21,680 nt of DNA from an uncultured Clostridia bacterium (GTDB taxonomy: Bacteria; Bacillota; Clostridia; TANB77; CAG-465). How positions within the stretch are numbered: position 1 is the stretch's first letter; every line of letters starts with the position of its first letter. Positions 15,229 to 21,680 of this stretch are shown here, one piece after another. The DNA is taken from assembly GCA_947628575.1 (NCBI GenBank), contig CANRAK010000011.1, positions 1-21,680 of the forward strand. Reading direction: 5' to 3'. The notes under the pieces are model-generated. The model had not been told where the DNA came from. It saw nothing but the letters and a program-made list of their open reading frames with translations, and searched no databases. The position numbers were made by a program, and so were the translations under genes.

Positions 15229-15257
15229 TGAAACTTTTTTAAGAAAAAAATGCACTA
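15229..15257 (+). promoter_or_regulatory. Candidate ECF-sigma autoregulatory promoter
   Basis: TGAAAC followed by six T (15229-15240) matches the -35 element used by many Bacillus-type ECF sigma factors (TGAAAC-TTT). GCACTA (15252-15257) lies 17 bases after TGAAAC, in the place of the -10, though it is not the usual CGTC-type core. No sigma-A promoter with proper spacing is seen in the same gap. The T-run is also part of a short A6/T6 inverted repeat (15221-15240). Confidence 0.5.
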
Positions 15258-15280
15258 TAAAATGAAAGGAGATATTTAAT

Positions 15281-15820
15281 ATGAGTACTCAAATATCTTT
15301 AGAAAAATTTAGGCAAATATATGATGATACATATAATGAAACTTTAAAGTACATAATTTGTAATACGTCTAATATAGATGATGTAAATGAACTGTTACAA
15401 AGTACCTATGTAGAATTATATATAATGTTAGAAAAGAAAAAGAGCATTTTACTAGATAATGTACAATCATACATTATTGGTATTGCTAAAAATAAAATAA
15501 AAAGACATTATAGTATAATTAAAAGATTTTGGAATGTACATAAAGTAGTAGATGTAGAAAGTGATAGTGTAGAGCAGGAAATACCAGATAATTTTAGTAT
15601 AGAAGATGTAGTAGTAACTAAAGAAATTGCTCAAAAAGTATGGGAGTATATAAAGAAAAAAGATATATTAACTACAAAAATATTCTACTTATACTATTAC
15701 AACGAGCTAAAATTATCTCAAATAGCAGCAGAGCTTAATATTACTGAGCAAAATGTTAAAAACAAATTATACCGTACTTTAAATGAATTAAGAAAGAATT
15801 TTTTGAAGGAAGGTGATTAA
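15281..15820 (+). CDS. ECF-type RNA polymerase sigma factor
   Basis: A 179-residue sigma-70-family factor of minimal two-domain (sigma2-sigma4) layout. Region 2 covers about 8-80 (DDVNELLQSTYVELYIMLEKK, then NVQSYIIGIAKNKIKRHY). Region 4 covers about 120-175, with the recognition helix-turn-helix KLSQIAAELNITEQNVKNKLYRTLNELRK. The linker is acidic (VESDSVEQEIPD). Strong GAAAGGAG precedes the ATG. The downstream gene encodes a single-pass membrane protein in anti-sigma position, so the pair probably senses an envelope signal. The promoter motif at 15229 suggests autoregulation. The region 2.4-like sequence is divergent, so the ECF subgroup was not assigned. Confidence 0.9.
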   Translation: MSTQISLEKFRQIYDDTYNETLKYIICNTSNIDDVNELLQSTYVELYIMLEKKKSILLDNVQSYIIGIAKNKIKRHYSIIKRFWNVHKVVDVESDSVEQEIPDNFSIEDVVVTKEIAQKVWEYIKKKDILTTKIFYLYYYNELKLSQIAAELNITEQNVKNKLYRTLNELRKNFLKEGD

Positions 15821-15821
15821 G

Positions 15822-16511
15822 ATGATTAACAGAATAAAAGAAGTAATAGATAACGAATATAACAAAGAAAGAAACTACGAAGAAATAATTAACAAAACAA
15901 GTAAAAAGAGAGAATTTAAAGCAAGATTTGTATTAGTACCAGCTTCAATACTAGTTATAGTTTTAATATCTGTATCATTACTTTTAACTAAAACAAGCAA
16001 AGATAATAATAATGTAATAGTTTCTAAAAATGATAATAATGACTATATATATATAAATGAAGAAGATATCCAAAATACAGCATCAGCACAACTAGATGTT
16101 GATGCAAGAGCTATACAAGTAAATGATATGTATGAAAGATGGCCATTTTTATATAATGTAGAAGTACCAGAAGATATGGAACTTAAAGAGGCATTTCTAG
16201 TATTTGTAAGAGATGGTGGAGATGATTATACTAAGGAAAGACAAACTCAAATAGTATATGAAGGCACAAAAGAAAGAGATAGCTATATTGAAATAGCATT
16301 TACAAAAGAAGATGAAGTATTAAGATGCTTATATTACTTTACAAATAATCAAGTAAAATCTCGTATTGGAAATACAGAACTTCAAATAGTAAAAATTGGA
16401 AATACTAGTTATTATACTAAATTTAGATACAATGACTTAACATTTGAAATAGAAGGAAGAAATATAACAGGTGTAGAATTTATAAAATTATTGAAATCTA
16501 TTATAGTATAA
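15822..16511 (+). CDS. Membrane anti-sigma-like protein, DUF4367-like ectodomain
   Basis: A 229-residue type II-like membrane protein. A charged cytosolic segment (1-35), where it would hold the sigma factor, is followed by one membrane helix (36-55), an Asn/Asp-rich stalk (56-75) and an outside domain of about 150 residues. The C-terminus, with VKIGNTSYYTKFRYNDLTFEIEG and a closing helix, resembles the DUF4367 domain often found on clostridial anti-sigma proteins. There is no HxxxCxxC zinc anti-sigma motif, so binding would use another mode. The frame extends to a GTG at 15813 overlapping the sigma stop, but GAAGGAAGG is only correctly spaced for the ATG at 15822. Confidence 0.8.
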   Translation: MINRIKEVIDNEYNKERNYEEIINKTSKKREFKARFVLVPASILVIVLISVSLLLTKTSKDNNNVIVSKNDNNDYIYINEEDIQNTASAQLDVDARAIQVNDMYERWPFLYNVEVPEDMELKEAFLVFVRDGGDDYTKERQTQIVYEGTKERDSYIEIAFTKEDEVLRCLYYFTNNQVKSRIGNTELQIVKIGNTSYYTKFRYNDLTFEIEGRNITGVEFIKLLKSIIV

Positions 16512-16535
16512 CTTAAGAAAATTATAATATAATAA

Positions 16536-16576
16536 AATAGCATAAAGTATAGATTTTTCTATCGCTTTATGCTATT
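16536..16576 (+). other. Long hairpin between anti-sigma gene and sseB-like gene
   Basis: AATAGCATAAAG (16536-16547) and CTTTATGCTATT (16565-16576) pair perfectly. A second stem ATAGA (16549-16553) with TCTAT (16558-16562) caps it with a TTTT loop, for 17 pairs in all. It is followed by ATTATATTAAA rather than a T-run. TATAAT at 16523-16528 lies just upstream with only a weak -35, so the hairpin could sit at the 5' end of the next mRNA. A terminator of the sigma operon is the alternative. Confidence 0.7.
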
Positions 16577-16599
16577 ATTATATTAAATTGGAGGTAATT

Positions 16600-17340
16600 A
16601 TGGAAATAGATAATAAAAGTTTAATTGAAGCTATAAACAAAATGAAAGAAGAGAAAACATTAGAATCACAAAATAGAGTTGTTGCAGAAGTATTAAAGGC
16701 AAAATTTATGTGCCCTGTAGTATTGCAATCAGCTCCTAAAGGTGGTGGAAAAATAACAATAGATAAAACTACACAAATACAATTTTCAGTTGTAAAAACT
16801 ACAGAGGGTAAAAATTATTTAATAGCATTTACTACTGAAGAAGAAGTGCATAAATGGCAAAAAGAGAAGACACAACAGTCTATAATATATACATTTGAAG
16901 ACTATGCAATGATTTCTACTAATAATGAGAATATAGAGGGCTTTATTATAGACCCTAAGGGCTGTAATTTAGTATTTACAAAAGAGATGATAAAGAATAT
17001 AAAAAGCAATATAACTAGTGAAAGTACAGTAGAAAAAGACTCACAAATAGAGCTTGGTATTCCTAAAGATTATCCACAAGAATTAGTAGATAAGCTTAAA
17101 GATTTATTTATGAATATTCCTCAAATAAAAAGAGCATATTTACAATTAATGGTTAAAGATGAAGCAATGAGCTATTTAGTATTAATAGATGCAGATGGAA
17201 ATGAAAAAGAATACTTTAATACAATAGCTAGTGCTGCTATTCCTTTCTTAAATGGAATGCCATTAAATTTAGCGTCACTTAATACAGAATTTGGTCAAAA
17301 AGCAATAGAAGAATTTAGTCCTTTTTATGTTAAAGAGTAA
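16600..17340 (+). CDS. SseB-family protein
   Basis: A 246-residue soluble protein with the two-part layout of SseB (enhanced serine sensitivity) proteins. The N-terminal half (about 8-130) has IQFSVVKTTEGKNYLIAFTTEEEVHKWQ, the central beta region of the SseB N domain, and EGFIIDPKGCNLVFTKE. The C-terminal half (about 145-240) has LGIPKDYPQELVDKLKDLF and IKRAYLQLMV, fitting the SseB C domain. The biochemical role of the family is unclear. The frame also opens at a TTG at 16588, but that codon is part of the TTGGAGG ribosome binding site, so the ATG at 16600 is used. The dockerin/CAP gene follows after 34 bases and may share its transcript. Confidence 0.75.
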   Translation: MEIDNKSLIEAINKMKEEKTLESQNRVVAEVLKAKFMCPVVLQSAPKGGGKITIDKTTQIQFSVVKTTEGKNYLIAFTTEEEVHKWQKEKTQQSIIYTFEDYAMISTNNENIEGFIIDPKGCNLVFTKEMIKNIKSNITSESTVEKDSQIELGIPKDYPQELVDKLKDLFMNIPQIKRAYLQLMVKDEAMSYLVLIDADGNEKEYFNTIASAAIPFLNGMPLNLASLNTEFGQKAIEEFSPFYVKE

Positions 17341-17374
17341 ATATAAATTTTTAGTAAAGGAGAGAAACTCTGTG

Positions 17375-18907
17375 ATGAAAAATAAAAAAGTAATATTTAT
17401 GCTAATTTTTAGCGCTTTTGTAGTATTTTTAGCACCAAATGTTATTCTAGCAAGTGAGGGTAAAGTTACAATTACAAATGATTATGCTACAAAAAGTATA
17501 AGCAATTTTTCAACAATTAGTAATATAGAATACTCAAATCATATTTCACAATCTCATACTAAACAACAAATTAAACAAAAATATGAAAGCACAGTATTAT
17601 ATAACTATTCTAATTCAGTATATAAAGTACAACCATCAGACAAAAGTCCATATGTTGCTGGAAGTTTAAAAGATGATGTTATTAATGATACTTTAAGAAG
17701 AATTAATTTTTATAGATGGCTATATGGAATAGATGAAGTAGAATTAAATGCAGATAAAATGGAAAGAAATCAAAAAGGTGCAGTTATATTATCTAAACTT
17801 GGTATGTTAACTCACCAACCTCCAAAACCAGACGATATGGATACCGATTTTTATAACGAGGCTTATGCAGGTTGTTATGTAGGTCATGAATCTGGTGATA
17901 AATATAGTGGAAACTGTGCAATGGGTGATAGAACATTATATTCTGCTATAGATGGGTATATAAGTGATTTATATAATATTAGTACTGAGTACGGTGCTGT
18001 TGGACATAGAATGAGCTTACTATATCCTTATGCTACAAGAACAAGCTTTGGTCAATGTAATACATATAATACAGTTTCTATGTATTATGAATTTCAAGAT
18101 GAAAGTAATCCATTAGATGAAGATTACTATGCTTTTCCAACACCAGGATATTTTCCAGTAGAGCAATTTTATGTTAGAGAGTTTTGGTCATTATATTTTG
18201 CAAATCAGTCTAATATAAGTTTAGATGCAAATAGTAAAATACAATTTACATATAATGGAAAAACATATAATGCTGAAGATTTAGCTGTAGAACAGGGATA
18301 TATGGCAATAAGCTTTAGAATGCCTAGTGAACTAAGAAATCTTCTTGGTGGAGATAATGCAAAAATGCCAGAAGTAACAATTAATGTAAGTGTAACAGGT
18401 GCTATAGATAAGACTACAGGAAATATATTAAGTTACAGCTATCCTGTTAAGTTTTTCTCTTTAAGTAAAGTATTAAATAGCATTACACTTAGTAGTACAA
18501 AAATTAATATGGCAGTAAATGGAAAAGAAAAATTAGAAATAATTAAAAAACCTACTAATGCAGTAGTTGATGGTACAGCAAAATGGGAAAGTACAAATAT
18601 GGGTGTTGCTACTGTAGATAATAGTGGTAATATTACAGCTAAAAGTAAAGGAAATACTACTATTAAAGTAACACTTGATGGTGTTAGTGCAAGTTGTGAA
18701 GTAATAGTAGCAGACAAATTAAAAGGTGATGTAGATAAAAATGGTGTTGTAGATGCAGTAGATGCATCTAAAGTACTTACATTATTTAAAAATCAAAATG
18801 CAACACAGGAAGAAATAGAATTAGGCGATGTAGATGGAAAACCAGGACTTACTGCAGTAGATGCAATGACAATTCTTACTGCATTTAAAAATAAAACTGC
18901 ATTATAA
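17375..18907 (+). CDS. Secreted CAP-domain protein with Ig-like and dockerin modules
   Basis: A 510-residue exported protein. The signal peptide is residues 1-27 (basic MKNKK, hydrophobic core, LAS end). After a Ser/Asn/Gln-rich linker comes a CAP (SCP/PR-1) domain at about 90-235, with the cavity residues His147 (LTHQP), Glu162 (YNEAYAG) and His211 (GHRMSLLYP). A bacterial Ig-like BIG2 domain is at about 369-447 (SSTKINMAVNGKEKLEI, then ATVDNSGNITAKSKGNTTIKV). A type I dockerin is at 450-510 (GDVDKNGVVDAVD and GDVDGKPGLTAVD). The frame extends to an ATG at 17327 inside the previous gene; AAAGGAGAG at 17356-17364 supports a start at the ATG at 17375 or the adjacent GTG at 17372. The function of bacterial CAP domains is mostly unknown; the dockerin implies assembly on a cohesin partner. 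Confidence 0.9.
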   Translation: MKNKKVIFMLIFSAFVVFLAPNVILASEGKVTITNDYATKSISNFSTISNIEYSNHISQSHTKQQIKQKYESTVLYNYSNSVYKVQPSDKSPYVAGSLKDDVINDTLRRINFYRWLYGIDEVELNADKMERNQKGAVILSKLGMLTHQPPKPDDMDTDFYNEAYAGCYVGHESGDKYSGNCAMGDRTLYSAIDGYISDLYNISTEYGAVGHRMSLLYPYATRTSFGQCNTYNTVSMYYEFQDESNPLDEDYYAFPTPGYFPVEQFYVREFWSLYFANQSNISLDANSKIQFTYNGKTYNAEDLAVEQGYMAISFRMPSELRNLLGGDNAKMPEVTINVSVTGAIDKTTGNILSYSYPVKFFSLSKVLNSITLSSTKINMAVNGKEKLEIIKKPTNAVVDGTAKWESTNMGVATVDNSGNITAKSKGNTTIKVTLDGVSASCEVIVADKLKGDVDKNGVVDAVDASKVLTLFKNQNATQEEIELGDVDGKPGLTAVDAMTILTAFKNKTAL

Positions 18908-18924
18908 AATAAATATAAAACTAT

Positions 18925-18959
18925 AGAGAAGAGTTTATTTAAAATTCTTCTCTTTTTTT
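18925..18959 (+). terminator. Intrinsic terminator after the CAP-dockerin gene
   Basis: The arms 18925-18935 and 18943-18953 pair over 11 positions with one G-T wobble and a seven-base loop. Seven T follow (18953-18959). Confidence 0.92.
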
Positions 18960-18997
18960 ACATAATTTCTTAAATTTAGATTTATTGTATTATATTA

Positions 18998-19026
18998 TTG
19001 TTCAAATTTCCAAAATATGCTAAAAT
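18998..19026 (+). promoter_or_regulatory. Promoter of the VTT-domain membrane protein
   Basis: TTGTTC (18998-19003), 17-base spacer, TAAAAT (19021-19026) preceded by TGC, an extended -10. The start near 19033 would leave only about ten bases before the ATG, so the mRNA is almost leaderless apart from GAGGTT. Confidence 0.6.
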
Positions 19027-19042
19027 ACTCTTGTGAGGTTAT

Positions 19043-19765
19043 ATGAGAAAACAAAAACTTACAAAAAAAGAAAAGAAGATAATAACAATACGATTTATAA
19101 TAATAGCACTTGCTATAGGGTTAATTGCATATCTTACATATTTAGCTTTACCTTTTATCTCTAAGCTTGCTACGGAGCAGTCAAGAATAGAGCTTAAAAA
19201 TGATATAGCTAATATGGGCTTAAAAGGAGTGATTATTACTCTAGGACTACAAGTATTGCAAATAATTGTAGCAATAATACCAGGACAACCAATGGAAGTT
19301 ATAGCAGGTATGCTATATGGAACTTGGGGTGGAATGTTACTTTGCTTAGTTGGAATATTAATTGGTTCAACAGTTGTATTTTATTTAACTAGAAAGATAG
19401 GAATGAATTTTATACAAATCTTTTTTGATAAAGAGCAAATTAATAAAATAAAAAGAAAAAAGATATTTAAGAATACTAAAAAACTAGAGTTATTTATGTT
19501 TATTATGTTTGTTATACCACTTGTACCAAAAGATATATTTATATATTTAGCAGGTATAAGTCCAATAAGCCCTAAGAAGTTTATGCTTATAACTACTGTT
19601 GCAAGAATACCAGGACTATTTATTACAGTATTTGCAGGAAATAATTTATCTGAGGGTAATTTTATTATTGCAACAGTGCTAGTTACAGTATTTTTAGTGT
19701 TAGGAATAGCAGGTTATATTATAAGTGACAAAGCAGAAAAAATTATAGAAAAAGAAAAAATATAA
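19043..19765 (+). CDS. TVP38/TMEM64-type (VTT domain) membrane protein
   Basis: A 240-residue polytopic membrane protein of the DedA/VTT superfamily. After a basic N-terminus there is a first membrane helix at about 18-39, then the VTT core. GQPMEVIAGMLYGTWGG is the re-entrant 'E-x-x-x-G-x-x-x-G' half, and VIPLVPKDIFIYLAGISPISPKKF is the second half, with its conserved Pro pair and Gly. Two further hydrophobic segments close the protein (about 185-230). Relatives are linked to phospholipid scrambling or flipping and envelope homeostasis; the substrate here is unknown. The usual Arg before the IPLVP motif is absent. It appears monocistronic, with a terminator at 19774. Confidence 0.88.
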   Translation: MRKQKLTKKEKKIITIRFIIIALAIGLIAYLTYLALPFISKLATEQSRIELKNDIANMGLKGVIITLGLQVLQIIVAIIPGQPMEVIAGMLYGTWGGMLLCLVGILIGSTVVFYLTRKIGMNFIQIFFDKEQINKIKRKKIFKNTKKLELFMFIMFVIPLVPKDIFIYLAGISPISPKKFMLITTVARIPGLFITVFAGNNLSEGNFIIATVLVTVFLVLGIAGYIISDKAEKIIEKEKI

Positions 19766-19773
19766 AAAAATAG

Positions 19774-19812
19774 CAAGCTAAAATATATGAGTTAATTTAG
19801 CTTGTTTATTTT
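19774..19812 (+). terminator. Terminator after the VTT-domain gene
   Basis: CAAGCTAAA (19774-19782) and TTTAGCTTG (19796-19804) are perfect reverse complements with a 13-base loop, followed by TTTATTTT. Confidence 0.75.
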
Positions 19813-19825
19813 AACTATGCAAAAC

Positions 19826-19854
19826 TTGAAAAAATGTGCTATTTGTAGTAAAAT
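19826..19854 (+). promoter_or_regulatory. Promoter of the RNHCP-argS operon
   Basis: TTGAAA (19826-19831), 17-base spacer, TAAAAT (19849-19854). The AAGGTGA ribosome binding site of the first gene follows at 19864-19870. Confidence 0.8.
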
Positions 19855-19875
19855 ATTATCGTTAAGGTGAAATAA

Positions 19876-20193
19876 ATGTTTGTAAAAAATGATAATGAAT
19901 TTACATGTGTAAATTGTAATAGAAAAGTTGAAAAATTAAAATATACTTCTAGAGATCATTGTAACTATTGTCTATATTCATTACATGTAGATATTACACC
20001 TGGAGATAGAGCTAATCCATGTAAAGGATTACTTGTCCCAATAAATGTTATAGATACAGCAAAAAAGGGTAAAGTAATAATATATAGATGTAGTAAATGT
20101 GGAAAAGAAGTTAGAAATATTGTTGCAAATGATGATAATCAAGAGCAAATATATAAAATAATAGAAAATTATACAAGGGGAGTTGTAAAATAA
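19876..20193 (+). CDS. RNHCP-domain zinc-ribbon-like protein
   Basis: A 105-residue protein with the pattern of the RNHCP domain: FTCVNCNRKV (C11, C14), then SRDHCNYCLYSLHVD (C29, C32) and PGDRANPCKGLLVPI (C49). A further CxxC follows at C72/C75 (YRCSKCGKEVRN). The family's name-giving RNHCP string reads RDHCN here, so Asn and Pro are replaced while the Cys residues are kept. The cysteine pairs point to zinc binding, perhaps to RNA, but no function is established for the family that I can name. It is the first gene of a unit that continues into argS with no terminator between. Confidence 0.82.
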   Translation: MFVKNDNEFTCVNCNRKVEKLKYTSRDHCNYCLYSLHVDITPGDRANPCKGLLVPINVIDTAKKGKVIIYRCSKCGKEVRNIVANDDNQEQIYKIIENYTRGVVK

Positions 20194-20249
20194 TGGAATA
20201 TAATAAGTTGTTATATAGATATGTAGTGAGAAAACTCAGACGAAATTAG
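20193..20249 (+). CDS. Arginine-rich mini-ORF upstream of argS
   Basis: An 18-codon ORF whose ATG overlaps the RNHCP stop (TAATG). AAGGGGAG lies about ten bases upstream at 20175-20182. Four of the 18 codons are Arg (AGA, AGA, AGA, CGA), three of them in the last six residues (VRKLRRN). It ends 34 bases before the arginyl-tRNA synthetase gene. It may be a translated leader peptide linked to argS control, but no terminator or alternative hairpin is visible in the gap, so regulation, if any, would have to be translational or by coupling. It could be a chance ORF. Confidence 0.35.
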   Translation: MEYNKLLYRYVVRKLRRN

Positions 20250-20283
20250 CAAGAACTAATACTAAATTTGAAAGGGGATAAAA

Positions 20284-21680
20284 ATGGAAGAAATAAAAAA
20301 TAGCATTGCAAATAGTATATGGAATGCTTTAAAAAATGAAAATATAACTGTAGAAGAAGTAGCAGATAAGATAGAAGTACCAAAAGATAAAAATAATGGA
20401 GATTTTGCTTATCCATGTTTTAATCTTGCTAAAGTGTTAAGAAACTCACCTGTAAATATAGCAAATAATATTAAAGATAATATTAAATTAGATAAAAAAA
20501 TAAAAAAAGTAGAAGTTGTAAATGGCTTTTTAAATTTTTATGTAGATAGTGAACATATTGTAAATGATGTATTAAAAGAAATTGTAAAAAAAGGAAATGA
20601 TTATGGAAAATCTAATGAAGGAAATGGTATAAATATAATTGTTGAGTATTCATCACCAAATATAGCTAAACCATTTCATTTAGGACATTTTAGAAATACT
20701 GTACTTGGAAAAGCATTATATGATTTATATGAAGAATTAGGCTATAATGTTATAGGTATAAATCATTTAGGAGACTGGGGTAGACAATTTGGTATACTAA
20801 TAGAAGGATATAGAAGATTTAAAGATGAATATAACTTAGAAGAAAATCCACTTCAAGCTTTATCTGATATCTATACAAGAATAAATCAACTAGCAAAAGA
20901 AGATGAGAGTATTATAGATATAGCAAGAAAAAACTTCAAAAAACTTGAAAATGGTGATGAAGAGCTACTTAAGCTTTGGAAAAATTTTAGAGATATATCT
21001 TTAAAAGAATACAATAGAATTTATGAAGTACTTGGAAGCAAATTTGATTCATTTAATGGCGAAGCTTTTTATAATGATAAGATGCAAGAAGTAATAGAAA
21101 TTCTAGATAAAAAAGGTGTTTTAAAAGAGAGTCAAGGGGCAAAAATTGTAGAAGTTGGAAATAATATGCCACCATGTATAATACTTAAATCTGATGGTAC
21201 TACAATTTATGCTACACGTGATTTAGCTGCTATACTATATAGAGCAAGAACTTATGATTTTACAAAGTGTATATATATAACTGCAACAGAGCAAATTTTA
21301 CATTTTAAACAAGTTTTTGAGGCAGCTAAATACTTAGTAGATGAAAAATATCAAAAGGGACTAGTTCATGTATCATACGGAATGATTAGACTTAAAACTG
21401 GTAAGATGTCAACAAGAGAAGGTAATGTAATATATGTAAATGACCTAATTGAAGATGCAGTAAAAAAAGCAAAAGATATTATATTAAATAAAAATTCTGC
21501 TTTAGAAAACATAGATACTGTAGCAAAACAAGTAGGGATAGGTGCTTTAATTTTTAATTATCTAAAAAGTGGAAAAAATAAAGATATAATATTTGATTTA
21601 GATGAAACATTAAGATTTGATGGTGAAACTGGACCATACGTACAGTATACATTTGTTAGAACAAAATCTATACTTGAAAA
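20284..21680 (+). CDS. argS: Arginyl-tRNA synthetase, 3' end outside the window
   Basis: A class I aminoacyl-tRNA synthetase that charges tRNA-Arg. 465 codons are visible and the frame is still open at the window edge. The N-terminal additional domain (about 1-110) contains NNGDFAYPCFNLAKVLR and VNGFLNFYV. The catalytic signature is EYSSPNIAKPFHLGHFRNT with HLGH at 132-135, followed by GINHLGDWGRQFGILIEGY. The SDGTTIYATRDLAAILYR and GMIRLKTGKMSTREGN segments are present, the latter with KMST (374-377) at the KMSKS position. The C-terminal DALR tRNA-binding domain is largely missing. AAAGGGG (20271-20277) precedes the ATG. It is probably co-transcribed with the RNHCP gene. Confidence 0.96.
   Translation, partial: MEEIKNSIANSIWNALKNENITVEEVADKIEVPKDKNNGDFAYPCFNLAKVLRNSPVNIANNIKDNIKLDKKIKKVEVVNGFLNFYVDSEHIVNDVLKEIVKKGNDYGKSNEGNGINIIVEYSSPNIAKPFHLGHFRNTVLGKALYDLYEELGYNVIGINHLGDWGRQFGILIEGYRRFKDEYNLEENPLQALSDIYTRINQLAKEDESIIDIARKNFKKLENGDEELLKLWKNFRDISLKEYNRIYEVLGSKFDSFNGEAFYNDKMQEVIEILDKKGVLKESQGAKIVEVGNNMPPCIILKSDGTTIYATRDLAAILYRARTYDFTKCIYITATEQILHFKQVFEAAKYLVDEKYQKGLVHVSYGMIRLKTGKMSTREGNVIYVNDLIEDAVKKAKDIILNKNSALENIDTVAKQVGIGALIFNYLKSGKNKDIIFDLDETLRFDGETGPYVQYTFVRTKSILE

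Noticed and set aside
16588..16599. TTG start that would extend the SseB-like protein
   Set aside because: The TTG is part of the TTGGAGG ribosome binding site for the ATG at 16600.

Overview
The window is AT-rich and reads as a low-GC Firmicute, most likely an uncultured or gut-type member of the Clostridia. The evidence is A/T-biased codon use, strong AAAGGAG-type ribosome binding sites, a HrcA/CIRCE-controlled heat-shock operon, a DnaK lacking the extra ATPase segment of Proteobacteria, and secreted proteins ending in type I dockerins. Species cannot be named from the sequence. All genes are on the + strand. No tRNA, rRNA, CRISPR array, IS element or phage module was seen.

Layout. 1-178: the 3' end of an unidentified gene (possibly patatin-like) with a terminator over its stop codon. 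283-3645: a giant secreted protein (signal peptide, beta-helix-like region, about nine divergent 65-85 residue repeats, dockerin). 3729-4914: a metallophosphoesterase and a small membrane protein, probably translationally coupled. 4915-6507: hisS, preceded by a consensus promoter, a 21-codon leader ORF with three consecutive His codons, and mutually exclusive RNA helices ending in an intrinsic terminator. 6600-11451: the hrcA-grpE-dnaK-dnaJ operon behind a CIRCE operator. 11472-13311: an unknown 385-residue protein coupled to a C39-like cysteine peptidase. 13336-15219: an RlmI-type rRNA methyltransferase and a TetR regulator. 15229-16511: an ECF-type sigma factor and a membrane anti-sigma-like protein behind an ECF-type -35 motif. 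16536-18959: a long hairpin, an SseB-family protein and a second secreted dockerin protein (CAP plus Ig-like domains). 18998-19812: a VTT/TVP38-type membrane protein. 19826-21680: an RNHCP-type zinc protein, an arginine-rich mini-ORF and the 5' two-thirds or more of argS, which runs off the window.

The most notable item is the hisS leader. A five-segment switch can be drawn base by base. A ribosome stalled at the His codons would leave segment 1 free to pair with segment 2, so segment 3 pairs with segment 4 and the terminator cannot form. A ribosome that reaches the stop codon covers segment 1, so 2:3 and then the 4:5 terminator form. This is ribosome-mediated, histidine-responsive attenuation of an aminoacyl-tRNA synthetase gene, where a T-box would be the usual expectation in Firmicutes.

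The two dockerin proteins share the same residues (Ala-Val) at loop positions 10-11 in all four calcium-loop repeats. This suggests that both dock to one cohesin-bearing partner encoded elsewhere.
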